64,000 bases of DNA. Origin: Leisingera sp. M658 (GTDB lineage: Bacteria > Pseudomonadota > Alphaproteobacteria > Rhodobacterales > Rhodobacteraceae). The stretch is from positions 3,240,501-3,304,500 of the forward strand of contig NZ_CP083546.1 in NCBI RefSeq assembly GCF_025144145.1, in the 5' to 3' direction. Below are positions 47,101 through 53,696 of the stretch, piece by piece; the stretch's first letter is position 1; the number at the start of each line of letters is the position of its first letter. The notes below the pieces were generated by a model. That model searched no databases. It was not told the DNA's origin and was given only the letters and a program-made list of their open reading frames with translations. The position numbers and the translations under genes are program-made.

Positions 47101-48754
47101 GCGCCGCGCGGGCGTTCTGGACATCACCACAGTCTCGGCCACGCTGGTCACCCAGGCGCCCGGCCCGGCCCTGGACGCGGGCTGGCCCGGCATGGGACAA
47201 CCGGCCACGTCGGGGCCGGTGATCGGGGCCCAGATGCGCAATCCGCGGGGCATGATCCTGCCGCCCCATCCCAAGGATGACGCCCTGTTCGAACCCGGGC
47301 TTTCGACCGCCCAGATCCTGCGCTTCAGCCGCCGCACCTTCGTGTCACGCACGGATCTCGAACGTGGCCGGGGCGACAGCAAGAGCCTGACCCCCTTCCT
47401 GTATCAACAGGCCTTCTCGGACGTGCTGCGCCTGGAGGGCCCCGGCGCGCTTGATTGGCGGATGAGCCTGACCGGCAGCGGCGGCACCCTGACCTTGCCC
47501 GCGAAAACCCGATGGGAGGGCATGTGCGACCTGTTTCTTGAACTCAAGGCCGTCGACGCCGCGGGGGATGACGCGGCCACCCAGGAAAATATCGCGGGCC
47601 TTTTCAAGGCGGTCGATGGGTGGGACCTGAAGCACGCAATCCACGCCAGACTGAATATCGGCGCCCGGAACTGGGATTTTTCGGTGCGCCGCGCCTGGGT
47701 GGTCGAATCTGGGGTGCGCATTGAGCTCGAGATGCCTTCGACCCCGAAGATCGAAACGGACCCTTCCCCGCTCGAGTTCGTCAATCAACTGCTGCGGCAG
47801 GCCAATCCGGACACGCCGATGTGGATAGATCTGGGGTTCAGAAGGACAGCAGGCGTGGTGCAAACCGAGCAACCGGTCCTGCCCACCGCCGGGTTGGTGC
47901 GGTTCCAGGTGCCGGTTTTGTTGGACCCCGAAAGGCCCCGCGAAATTCCGGTCCGGTCCGAAACCCTGTGTTTCGGCGATCCCTCCTATGACCGGGCGCT
48001 TGGCAGCCCCACCCTGGCGCGCGATTTTCAGGCGATCCATGCCGATGATACGGTCGAACGGTTGCGCCTCGCGGTCGACCGGCAGCAGGCCAATGCCGAC
48101 ACGCAGCTGCACATCGCCTTCGACCTGATTGATGATGCAACCGGCGGATTTGCCACCAAGGGGAGCGTCAAGGAAGGTGGCAGGATCGAGCTGGGCTTCG
48201 AACGCATCCTCTTGCATGCCGACAGCACGGGCGAGGAACCGGCGCAACAGGATCTCCTCCTCTGGCGGGCGGATATCGGGCATCAGGTCAATCAACTGTA
48301 TCCTCGCATGCCCCACATGCTGCGTCTTGGTGACTTGTATGTGTCCGGTCAACGCGCAATGGGATCGCCGCTGAAACCCGGCGACATCCTGCGGCTGACG
48401 GCGCGCTATAACGTCGGGAACACCACCCTCGCCACCGAGACCCTGGACATCCCCATCGTTGCCGGCCCTGTAATTCCCCCTGCCCCGTCGGTCTTTGACT
48501 TCATCGAAGAGACCGGCGAGGAGCTCGAGGACAAGGTTGCCAAGGCCGCCCGACTGCGCCTGCACGCCCCCGCGCCTCTGCCCAGCCGGGTCGAATACCC
48601 GGCGTTGCTGGTCGATCTGGGTCTGGGGCATGTGCGGCGTGAGGGCCTGTTCGTATGGCACTATGGCGTTCCGAACGGGACGCGGGCGCCGTGGGACAAC
48701 AGGCCACATCTGCTCAAGACAGACCGTTCGGGCGGCACCCAGCTGCCCCAGTGA
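41141..48754 (+). CDS. Giant protein 2 of unknown function (2537 aa)
   Basis: One open frame from ATG 41141, chosen over GTG 41126 because AAGGAGAAG sits just upstream. It is 15 bp after giant gene 1, so the two are one operon. No signal peptide, no membrane segments, few cysteines, strand-rich throughout, with acidic, proline-containing linkers (about residues 455-500, 'PDAAPEVPGLEGAKGAPEAE'). A more helical block at about 1630-1820 ('LHRRAPYFLRAMLALAAYRQ', 'DLVILGRHGARMVARYRQAL') contains HGxR-like and RHG sequences that are not embedded in a recognisable phosphatase motif. C-terminus ends 'KTDRSGGTQLPQ'. Codon use resembles chromosomal genes here. I recognise no family. Confidence 0.85.
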   Translation: MSELKTFLAQTAPQATPLGTLTLTLGDALPFCLLTLRSFHPEGDEGGDLSITRRTFGARATMLSGEDVLYGDETGETRARLPTLLRIAARARDFGANENRARLALWSPAGTDPIEGALIQGDAAQDILAVPEAFEDLRGDHSIHLPALRLSDGAAALVLDLGDGTNELAHFLGFDPAHETLFGHVAITLDKTTKPGRLFWPVTVVAQGIEFPATLPDPTIGMSATKETARLNACLRLEVDDDRGAYRLRLIGPGATGELAPPRERLQQVVTSLINAEAPQRYRIDLGGDTPPLLWPLTHAKGQLALSQVPGATPHVLAEIDPDRIDLRLVTSAAGVGEGSALAQVALSRVEMHSSDNDFKLIAHAGQPVQKPTYDLTYRKNGSVWSGSFTGTFGRKPVALPLDQLRDRLTTRYRDAGLLDAENETAPYAFFALRDGWFQHPLPAPDAAPEVPGLEGAKGAPEAEDRARSALSGRILFSASDPGGGADSGLPRALELTSAEGLMVTTTWRGNEDGMRRLRKFVINPIGEIGSIYGFLYVADTSPTAFEAVPDWTLGPATVREVALGFDSSDRDGASFRWTAEQEGTDTWDLAFDLGPSAQVGDAETAPPALGWVTMQDAPFITNYPMSRSARSASTPSRSRGLFPRALSGRVHLRFQMDQGGSVENDLPVLKGPEAVTAPGAPFGPAPVDPLRDRFVQSAILPTLHGIEFKPDPDSADWQFTAALRFDYPVLDELFAWSDLPPVEPDGALAPRPGPEAEPADKPAPIVTALHPERLVALWRDAEQRMQLTWTQDAVITNTLSVNAGPVDIRLDTLAYPYRFREEAAVQVDAQTLFGDLLLNGREGLAAAAVGLGGAVGPKDVGVELQDTTESGSAKVHVTGYGIDQYPAHPMDTDDTDAAEHLADARGAALRTIATRDGTLRATRTYARNARTDKIENRPVLLATLPQPHGADMSIGRASAEVQLYLRDLPIDPEDLSFLGIINAGDDQGAAGPQGNPIEGTRGNTGQALDRGNFLFSLYEWRFFQARDRSDEAEILGEYDIPVGPFRFRPLRLIDAELAEQGGADKPLGLASARILGSLSFRADGQQGHDDFAFGVDRIYDRDDLFVFSMGDTPMWQSAKIASGAAPNTLTWSDRAPTLTFTRSLPVVADRKAGWFTSVDADGNDQPVDVTIELGFDIYDHGMEPETATLRARLFGAQRTITGGKVALSSDDGGTLDITFEPDFPCTPPLPDSLKDVTIRARCSAQGDTQDLSIDGTVELRSQSGSGPVVFALGKTATRWLDLDLGHLETPPNIDHQSGVLTCKVQQEIAGGTAPLFGLPIGAKGAKMADLEISFAEVLDSSDKVAGRVLHFLADLSLGNGDSFRLNHEILRGAGDADLNAARLTWQSEQQPSPIHWLTLKGLELEGSPSLMDIAGGALAPPADTANSPSGVPGRLLTLTNQGDSITHSFQFRLSDFHIDLNRLQRDGDGKLSPADGPLRGLAQVRHRLVDGRWSRSWLSCDHIALTTAAAMTAEARQVLSFVPRHSHQFRKEKTSPALRYRGKPEHNGSDHLAEGMARLENANLSGWHDAGMVEHLWTKIDQNQVFVLAVAPLWMPLDAGHKAFQINLPWAYGLPKDVVLQTPPQDSPDIYRIPTMESWAAHAMASTRRAAPVGLSTHMREDEMLAALADSRTDRPKLRDMLPTSPGFFESWVKGAAADIDSADLHRRAPYFLRAMLALAAYRQANGAQVDVMTLVPDMNWNDKAYQAPTRAATRARLARLRDRAVPTAPGDPSRVPVDLVILGRHGARMVARYRQALVTDQDWGRPAELFDAAHRLMEGARFALMRHGPQGRVVGRSVSPPTDPLARSGVALTPRDADIVASPALGWPMEPTQGHTAHAPGFEAELALQSPQAGFSGRGQRTLWPATAEHPPRQSGDIQSLGLRFSDQVVFDRGSAPFPHDGPAARHLVAANARRRVPLPVVAKDGSAPPWAPIMPPVVDRLLIGRRAGVLDITTVSATLVTQAPGPALDAGWPGMGQPATSGPVIGAQMRNPRGMILPPHPKDDALFEPGLSTAQILRFSRRTFVSRTDLERGRGDSKSLTPFLYQQAFSDVLRLEGPGALDWRMSLTGSGGTLTLPAKTRWEGMCDLFLELKAVDAAGDDAATQENIAGLFKAVDGWDLKHAIHARLNIGARNWDFSVRRAWVVESGVRIELEMPSTPKIETDPSPLEFVNQLLRQANPDTPMWIDLGFRRTAGVVQTEQPVLPTAGLVRFQVPVLLDPERPREIPVRSETLCFGDPSYDRALGSPTLARDFQAIHADDTVERLRLAVDRQQANADTQLHIAFDLIDDATGGFATKGSVKEGGRIELGFERILLHADSTGEEPAQQDLLLWRADIGHQVNQLYPRMPHMLRLGDLYVSGQRAMGSPLKPGDILRLTARYNVGNTTLATETLDIPIVAGPVIPPAPSVFDFIEETGEELEDKVAKAARLRLHAPAPLPSRVEYPALLVDLGLGHVRREGLFVWHYGVPNGTRAPWDNRPHLLKTDRSGGTQLPQ

Positions 48755-48790
48755 GGCCGCCTGCCCTCTTGCTGAGGATTGCTGGGGCGG

Positions 48791-49811
48791 CTAGGTGTTT
48801 GATCCCAGGGTTTGATGGTGCGATCCATTCGATTGAATGGAAGGATGCTTTATGGGACAGATACGTCACGGCTGCGCCACGACAACGCACGCCATCCGAG
48901 CAACAATACAGCGATCGCAAGCTTCGAACGCGGAGCTGAGCCGCGAGCTTGGCATCAACGTCAAGACCGTAGCCAAGTGGCGAAAGCGTCAAACGGTCGA
49001 GGACAGAAAGACAGGCCCAAAGGAGCCGAACTCGACTGTTCTAAGCAAAGATGAAGAGGCAATGATCGTTGCCTTCCGGCGGCATACTTTGCTGCCGCTT
49101 GATGATTGCCTCTATGCTTTGCAGCCCTCTATTCCTCATCTGACACGATCTTCGTTGCACCGCTGCTTGCAGCGGCACGGCATTTCACGCCTGCCGGACA
49201 TGGATGGGGACAAGCCGAAACGGCAGAAGTTCAAGCGGTATCCAATCGGCTATTTTCATATCGACATCGCCGAACTCCGGACTGCCGAAGGCAAGCTCTT
49301 TCTCTTCGTAGCCATTGACCGAACCAGCAAGTTCTCCGTGGCCCAACTGGTAGACAAGGCAAACAGGAAAACCGCCTGGGAGTTTCTGGAGCACCTGCTT
49401 GAAGCGGTGCCCCACCGTATCCACACAATCTTGACTGACAACGGTATCCAGTTTGCCGAACAACCCCGGAACCGGAACACCTTCTATTCCCGACCAATGC
49501 GGTTCGACATGATTTGCGAGGCCAACGGGATTAAGCACCGTCTCACCAAGCCGAACCATCTTAGGACCAACGGCCAGGTCGAGCGCATGAACCGCACCAT
49601 CAATGATGCGACCGTCAAGCGTTACCACTACGGCAGCCACGATCAACTCCGCGCCCACTTGGCCGACTTCCTCGATGCCTACAATTACGCGCGTCGCCTG
49701 AAGACCCTCAGCGGCCTCACTCCTTACGAATACATCTGCAAAATCTGGACTTCAGAGCCAGACAGATTCATGGTGGACCCGATCCACCAGATGCCGGGAC
49801 TGAACACCTAG
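48791..49811 (+). mobile_element. IS481-family insertion sequence
   Basis: The ends are CTAGGTGTTTGATCCC at 48791 and its inverted relative GGGACTGAACACCTAG ending at 49811. The single transposase fills the element, and its stop codon lies in the right terminal repeat, a known IS481 habit. It lies 37 bp after giant gene 2 and cuts a minus-strand gene on its right. No target duplication is evident. Confidence 0.82.
48852..49811 (+). CDS. IS481-family transposase
   Basis: A 319-aa integrase-core transposase. N-terminal HTH ('ASNAELSRELGINVKTVAKWRKRQTVEDRKTGP') precedes the DDE domain: 'GYFHIDIAELRTAEGKLFLF' (Asp), 'HTILTDNGIQF' (Asp) and 'PNHLRTNGQVERMNRTI' (Glu). 'LSGLTPYEYICKIW' is the C-terminal IS481 block. 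The gene looks intact. An upstream in-frame ATG at 48837 is possible. Confidence 0.92.
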   Translation: MGQIRHGCATTTHAIRATIQRSQASNAELSRELGINVKTVAKWRKRQTVEDRKTGPKEPNSTVLSKDEEAMIVAFRRHTLLPLDDCLYALQPSIPHLTRSSLHRCLQRHGISRLPDMDGDKPKRQKFKRYPIGYFHIDIAELRTAEGKLFLFVAIDRTSKFSVAQLVDKANRKTAWEFLEHLLEAVPHRIHTILTDNGIQFAEQPRNRNTFYSRPMRFDMICEANGIKHRLTKPNHLRTNGQVERMNRTINDATVKRYHYGSHDQLRAHLADFLDAYNYARRLKTLSGLTPYEYICKIWTSEPDRFMVDPIHQMPGLNT

Positions 49812-50009
49812 GACTTCCAACCGATCTTGCTCGCGAGGCGTCAGCTGGGCGCCTATCGCCTTCTGCTGAAGGGCTGCGAGCCTCTTGACGTCGGCCTTTT
49901 TCATAGTGTGAGCCCCGACCCTGTGCTGGGCGAGGCGGACCCGCTTGATCGGATCGATGTCCATGTACGGATGCCCGTACCATTCGGCTATGTGAAATCT
50001 CTCTGCCAT
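49812..50009 (-). CDS. Gene fragment truncated by IS481 (unknown function)
   Basis: From ATG 50009 the frame reads 'MAERFHIAEWYGHPYMDID', then 'HTMKKADVKRLAALQQKAIG' and 'LTPREQDRLEVL', and then runs into the IS481 end. The 66 residues look genuinely coding, basic and helical. The opening 'AEWYGHP' resembles the start of some NotI-like restriction proteins, but the expected CPF/cysteine block is not present. I leave it unassigned. The 3' part is lost. Confidence 0.4.
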
Positions 50010-50195
50010 GAAATCTGCCCCTCAAACGGTTTTCTCGCAGAAGAAACGGATTCCCATTGAATCTCAAGGCTTCCAAGGCAACTCGCTACAGGGTGGCGGG
50101 CTGACCGGATTACCGTTTGGTAACGAAGCCGCTCCCCAAATACCTCTGGCCACCAAGGCGTGGCTACGTGAAATACCAACAATTTCAGAGGCTTG

Positions 50196-50285
50196 TGGCG
50201 GAGACGAAGGGATTCGAACCCTCGAGACCCTTCCGGGCCTACTCCCTTAGCAGGGGAGCGCCTTCGACCACTCGGCCACGTCTCC
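50196..50285 (-). tRNA. tRNA-Ser (anticodon GCU)
   Basis: On the minus strand the 5' acceptor arm GGAGACG pairs with CGTCTCC near the 3' end; G discriminator and an encoded CCA follow (50196-50198). D-arm 'TGGCCGAGTGGTCGAAGGC', anticodon stem-loop CTCCC-CTGCTAA-GGGAG giving GCU, a long class II variable arm (GGCCCGGAAGGGTC), and T-arm GAGGGTTCGAATCCCTT are all visible. Serine identity fits the long arm. The 3' end points to the island at lower coordinates. Confidence 0.97.
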
Positions 50286-50666
50286 GCTGACCCGTATATT
50301 TGCCAGAGCCTAGAGAAACAAGGCGTTTTTTTAAATTTTTGCCGCGCCAGAAAAACAGGGAGATTTCCCCGATTTTCCGGGAACTTTTACGGAACTGCAC
50401 GTGATTCGCGTGCAAAATCCGTGCAGCCGTGTTCGCATGATGTTCACGGCAACCGGCCTGAAATTGATTCCCCCTGCTCCAGCCGTAATGAGAGCCGCCA
50501 AGGCGAGCGCTGCCATGGAAGAAGCGCTCGCGATCCTCGACACCATGTTGGTGGGCATCGGCGAGCGCGGTGATTTCATCACGCTTCACCTTGGCTCTTT
50601 TACCACATGCAAGAACGGATGCTGTTTTCGCTGAGAGGCGGCGTGAGATCTTACGCCGTTGCAGCA
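50286..50666. other. Region without assignable gene between tRNA-Ser and IS1182 copy B
   Basis: About 380 bp. Short frames exist on both strands (for example minus-strand 'KRDEITALADAHQHGVEDRE'), but none has a start, ribosome site and length that convince me. It includes the native promoter region of the tRNA gene. It may hold the 3' part of a gene cut by the IS1182 remnant at 50667. Confidence 0.4.
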
Positions 50667-50872
50667 TAACCGGCCAGGAGCATCCGGATCATCAGTTCCG
50701 GATCAACCGACGGCCTGCCGGTCGGACTGTAGAAAGGAGCCAGGTACCGCCGGATGCCAGACAGGTCGACGAACCGATCTATCGCCCGAAGCATGTGATC
50801 CTGCGGGACATGATCCTCGATCGAGAACTCATAGAACAGTGCGCCCTGCGCTTCCTGCCGTGGTCCCATCAT
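50667..50872 (-). pseudogene. IS1182-family transposase N-terminal fragment (copy B)
   Basis: Sixty-odd codons nearly identical to the start of the gene at 19738: 'QGALFYEFSIEDHVPQDHML', 'LSGIRRYLAPFYSPTGRPSV'. It breaks off in 'LLAGY', the same region where copy A continues with 'TMGIRSERRLC'. No catalytic residues remain. Confidence 0.85.
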
Positions 50873-51397
50873 TGCCACGCACCTCCGCTTGCCTCGCGGA
50901 AAGTGAATCAGCACTCAGCACGGCGTTGTTGCAAAACTCCCTCTTGAGGCCTGACTACCCCTTTCCCCTCTGAACTTAGGCGACGCGGACGATCTCGGCG
51001 GTGCCGAGTGCATTGAAGCGATTGATGAGGGCGATGCGGATGTGGATTTCAGCGGTTTGGCTACCAGGGTCTCTTGCGGCGATGCGTTCGCCGAATGCCT
51101 TCAAGCAGCGCATCTTTGCCTCGACCCGGCTCCGGGCGTGGTATCCTGTCCAGCGTTTCCAGAAGGCCCGGCCGTAGTGCCGGGTGGCGCGCAAGGTTTC
51201 GTTTCTGACCTGTGCCGCCGGGCAGTTTTCTTTCCACGGCTGGCCATTCTTGCGGATAGGGATAATCGGGACGGCCCACGCTTGATGATGGCGGAGTGGC
51301 AACGGCGCGTGTCATAGGCCCCGTCTGCAGTCACGCTGCCGATCTCTTCGTCCTTCGGACTCTGGTCGCGCAGTTCCGGCAGGACCGGGCTGTCCAC

Positions 51398-51436
51398 TGC
51401 CCGGCAGTGGTTTGCGCAGCATAACCACGAGAGGGG
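51398..51436 (+). repeat. Hairpin element, family E (copy 1)
   Basis: TGCCCGGCAG, arms TGGTTTGC and GCATAACCA around loop GCA (one bulge), then CGAGAGGGG. It breaks the transposase between 'EFTPSRDG' and 'DSPVLPEL', in the orientation opposite to the gene. Confidence 0.8.
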
Positions 51437-51458
51437 CCGTCGCGGCTGGGGGTGAATT

Positions 51459-51498
51459 CCCTCTCGTCAGATTTGCTTTGCAAATCGCCTGCCGGACA
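51459..51498 (-). repeat. Hairpin element, family E (copy 2)
   Basis: TGTCCGGCAG, arms GATTTGC/GCAAATC around loop AAA, then GACGAGAGGG. It lies between 'SDIRAV' and 'EFTPSRDG' of the transposase, in gene orientation. Confidence 0.8.
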
Positions 51499-51552
51499 AG
51501 GGACAGCACGGATGTCAGACGTGGCAGCATCCATCGCAAGATGCACCTTGCG

Positions 51553-51590
51553 CCCCTCTCATTGATTGCTCTGCAATCAACTGCCGGGCA
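51553..51590 (-). repeat. Hairpin element, family E (copy 3)
   Basis: TGCCCGGCAG, perfect arms TTGATTGC/GCAATCAA around loop AGA, then TGAGAGGGG. It splits the sequence expected for 'RRQW' and 'RKVHLAMDA', adding about 39 nt, in gene orientation. Confidence 0.8.
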
Positions 51591-51672
51591 GCGATTGGCG
51601 TCGCCCCTGAACGCCGTGCTTGCGGGCCTGCCACTCACCATCGCCAAGGAACTTGATCCCGGTGCTGTCCGT

Positions 51673-51711
51673 TGCCCGGCAGGGCATTGCATAGCAATGT
51701 CCCGAGAGGGG
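51673..51711 (+). repeat. Hairpin element, family E (copy 4)
   Basis: TGCCCGGCAG, arms GGGCATTGC/GCAATGTCC (one G.T) around loop ATA, then CGAGAGGGG. It splits 'GPLNL' from 'DSTGIKF', opposite to gene orientation. It differs from copy 5 (23475) at only two positions. Confidence 0.8.
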
Positions 51712-51765
51712 ACGCAGGTTCAGCGGACCATCGGCGCGGCGATACGGGATCTGGACGGCCAGCGT

Positions 51766-51811
51766 TCTATGGGCTTACGCGGCCCCACTGGGGCCACGGT
51801 CCCATCTCACT
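51766..51811 (-). repeat. Hairpin element, family G
   Basis: On the minus strand, GTGAGATGGGACC, arms GTGGCCCC/GGGGCCGC around AGT, then CGTAAGCCCATAG; outer TGGG/CCCA can also pair. It splits 'STLCRRQ' from 'TLAVQIPYR' in the transposase and puts a stop in frame. Size and placement mimic family E, but the sequence is unrelated. Confidence 0.65.
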
Positions 51812-52311
51812 CTGCCGGCGGCACAGTGTAGAGAAATCGGGAACGGGCCAGTCCAACCCCGCCAGGTGCAAAAGGCTGGCGACCATCCCGGCGGTCTGCC
51901 GGAGTGGCAACTTGAACAGAACCTTGATCGACAGGCAGAACTGGATCGCCGAGTTCGAGAAGACTGGTGGACGCCCCGGTCGCCCTTCATGCGGCGCGAG
52001 CCAGGTCATCTCTTTGTCCAACCGGATCAGAAGCGACCCGCGCTTCCTGAGCGCATCGTTGTAGCTGGACCAATTCGTCGTGCGGTAGCGGGCAGGTGCG
52101 GGCTTGCTCATCTAACCCGTCTAACCGCATGGATTCGTGATGTGAATCCTTAGCGGTCAGAGTTCTGCAACAATGCCACTCAACACCCAAAACAATCCAA
52201 GTTTTTCAACAGAATAGGCACTTAGCGGACATCCACAGTGCCCTGGAATGCTGCGATGCTGCTTCACCGAAGCAGACTTTGTCTGCACACCAGAACTTCG
52301 ATTGAGGGGTC

Positions 52312-53238
52312 CTACGTCCGAGCTTTCTTCGCAAAGGAGGAGCGCAGACTTTTCTTCATGTAAGTCCAGGCAACAAAACGACTGGTTTTTTGCCCCTGTG
52401 CCATTTCGACGACTTTGCATTCAGCAACCCTGGCTTTCCCAAGAATTCGATTGAGGGGCTGGAGGTTATCTTTTTTCGACACCAACGAAGTAAACCACAG
52501 GCACTGGCCGGCGAACTCCATGCTCTGTTCAACCATGCAGGCGAGAAACTTTATCTCCCCACCGGGACACCAAAGTTCAGCGTTTTGGCCACCAAAGTTG
52601 AGTTTTGTTGAACGCCCCTTGCCAAGGTTCGCCCACTTGCGCTGGGTACCCTTTTTCGCTTTCTCGATAGACCCATGGAATGGCGGATTGCACATGGTTA
52701 CGTGAAAAGCATCGTTGGGCTGGATCACACCGTGAAAGATATTCTCAGGTTTTCTTTGTCGCCTAAGCGTAATTGCCAGCTTGTTGAATTCACAGATTTG
52801 CCGCGCCGATTTGATTGCGCCTGCGTCGATATCGACGCCCGTGAAGTGCCAGCCGTATTCGCTCTGGCCCGTAAGGGGGTACACCAAGCTTGCACCAGTG
52901 CCGATGTCCAATACCTTGATATGGCGCCCACGCGGGACTTCTTGGTTATAGCTGTCAGCAAGCAAGTCCGCGAGATAGTGGATGTAGTCGACACGGCCGG
53001 GGATTGGCGGGCATAAATAACCGGCGGGAATATCCCAAAAATCAATATCGTAATGCGCCTTTAGCAACGCCCGATTAAGCATACGGACTGCCTGCACGTT
53101 TTGAAAATCAATCGTCGCCTGATCGGCTGGGCTTTGGATCGTGAAGGCCTCAAGCTCAGGTGTCTGCGCCACCAAGAGCTCGAAATCGTAGCCTCGTGAG
53201 TGTTGATTGCGGGGGTGTAGCTTCGTCTTGATGGTCAT
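52312..53238 (-). CDS. rlmF: 23S rRNA (adenine(1618)-N(6))-methyltransferase RlmF
   Basis: A 308-aa SAM-dependent methyltransferase, the same length as E. coli RlmF. Family features: 'HPRNQHSRGYDFELLVAQTPELEAF', 'LNRALLKAHYDIDFWDIPAGYLCPPIPGRVDYIHYLADLL', the SAM motif 'VLDIGTGASLVYPL', 'GVDIDAGAIKSA', and the catalytic 'CNPPFHGSIEKA'. It methylates A1618 of 23S rRNA at N6. The enzyme is mainly known from gammaproteobacteria; the gene here is visibly AT-richer than the flanking core, so transfer is likely. It lies between the IS903/IS1182 composite and rsgA. Confidence 0.93.
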   Translation of the reverse strand: MTIKTKLHPRNQHSRGYDFELLVAQTPELEAFTIQSPADQATIDFQNVQAVRMLNRALLKAHYDIDFWDIPAGYLCPPIPGRVDYIHYLADLLADSYNQEVPRGRHIKVLDIGTGASLVYPLTGQSEYGWHFTGVDIDAGAIKSARQICEFNKLAITLRRQRKPENIFHGVIQPNDAFHVTMCNPPFHGSIEKAKKGTQRKWANLGKGRSTKLNFGGQNAELWCPGGEIKFLACMVEQSMEFAGQCLWFTSLVSKKDNLQPLNRILGKARVAECKVVEMAQGQKTSRFVAWTYMKKSLRSSFAKKART

Positions 53239-53696
53239 GGGAACGCCTTCATTAAAGTTTGGTAGACGTCACTCGCCAGACGATTTGTTGCTTTTAGCCC
53301 CTCATAGACAAATAGTAAAATGTGGAGCGGTGCGGATCCTCCGCTGACGCGACGTCCCGACCGTTCGTTACTTTTGCAGCATCTGAAATGTTGGTCTCGA
53401 AGCTGACTTTCTATAAAGCGCAGCATATCGCTGTTCCAATAGGTGAGTCCGCCAACCACAGCCCAATGGAGAAACCCATTCGGTCGGCTTACGCTGCGGT
53501 GCGGCTTACGCATTCCTGCCATTCGTGGTCTTGCAGCGTTTGCCAATTACAGTTGATAGGTGTGCGAGGTGTGGCGCTACTCATTTCTGGCAACGTGGAA
53601 GCGATCAAGTAAGGATGCCTTGATTGTCGCCAACCGGCTGTAGATCTGGCCGGAACGGGTTGCTGTTCCCTGATACCGTGGCCATGCAAGGTCACC
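53239..53696. other. Intergenic region between rlmF and rsgA
   Basis: About 460 bp separating divergent rlmF (minus) and rsgA (plus). A minus-strand frame of 103 codons (53235-53546) contains 'RKPHRSVSRPNGFLHWAVVGG', but it has no ribosome site and odd composition, so I do not call a gene. Promoters for both genes should lie here; none is obvious. Confidence 0.4.

Larger units (their letters stand above)
50976..52111 (-). pseudogene. IS903-group transposase riddled with hairpin inserts
   Basis: The start 'MSKPAPARYRTTNWSSYNDALRKRGSLL' and 'GLDWPVPDFSTLCRRQ' are intact; the end 'AKMRCLKAFGERIAARDPGSQTAEIHIRIALINRFNALG' is intact in another frame. Between them the expected 'TLAVQIPYRRADGPLNL', 'DSTGIKFLGDGEWQARKHG', 'KVHLAMDAATSDIRAV', 'EFTPSRDG' and 'LPELRDQSPKDEEIGSVTADGAYDTRRCHS' can all be found in pieces, separated by 38-46 nt inserts, plus one frameshift near 51270. 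Three DDE residues are still recognisable, but no full protein can be made. Confidence 0.88.
50922..52177 (-). mobile_element. IS5-family element, IS903 group, decayed
   Basis: Termini are GGCGTTGTTGCAAAACTC (50922-50939) and, inverted, GGCATTGTTGCAGAACTC (52160-52177): 18 bp, two mismatches. Flanks ACTCAGCAC (50913-50921) and ACTCAACAC (52178-52186) are a 9-bp target duplication with one change, as expected for the IS903 group. The transposase inside is broken by at least five small hairpin inserts and a frameshift. Confidence 0.9.
50667..52220 (-). mobile_element. IS1182-family remnant (copy B) with inserted IS903-group element
   Basis: Read on the minus strand it starts at 52220 with GCCTATTCTGTTGAAAAAC (compare 19655), is interrupted at once by the IS5-family element 50922-52177, and resumes at 50921 with the same transposase N-terminus as copy A ('MMGPRQEAQGALFYEFSIED', ending 'IRMLLAGY'). 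It is cut at 50667. With copy A it makes a pair of inverted IS1182 pieces about 31 kb apart. Confidence 0.85.

Noticed and set aside
29798-48754. Giant genes as polyketide/peptide synthetase, RTX toxin, filamentous haemagglutinin or Rhs protein
   Set aside because: No carrier-protein, ketosynthase or adenylation motifs, no GGxGxDxxx repeats, no TPS domain, no YD repeats and no signal peptide.
51398-51711. The repeated hairpins as a CRISPR array or integron attC sites
   Set aside because: Spacing is irregular, orientation mixed, the intervening DNA is transposase sequence, and there are no cas or integron-integrase genes. attC core sites (GTTRRRY) are not present.
53235-53546. Minus-strand open frame of 103 codons next to rlmF
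   Set aside because: No ribosome site, overlaps the rlmF start, and codon pattern does not look coding.
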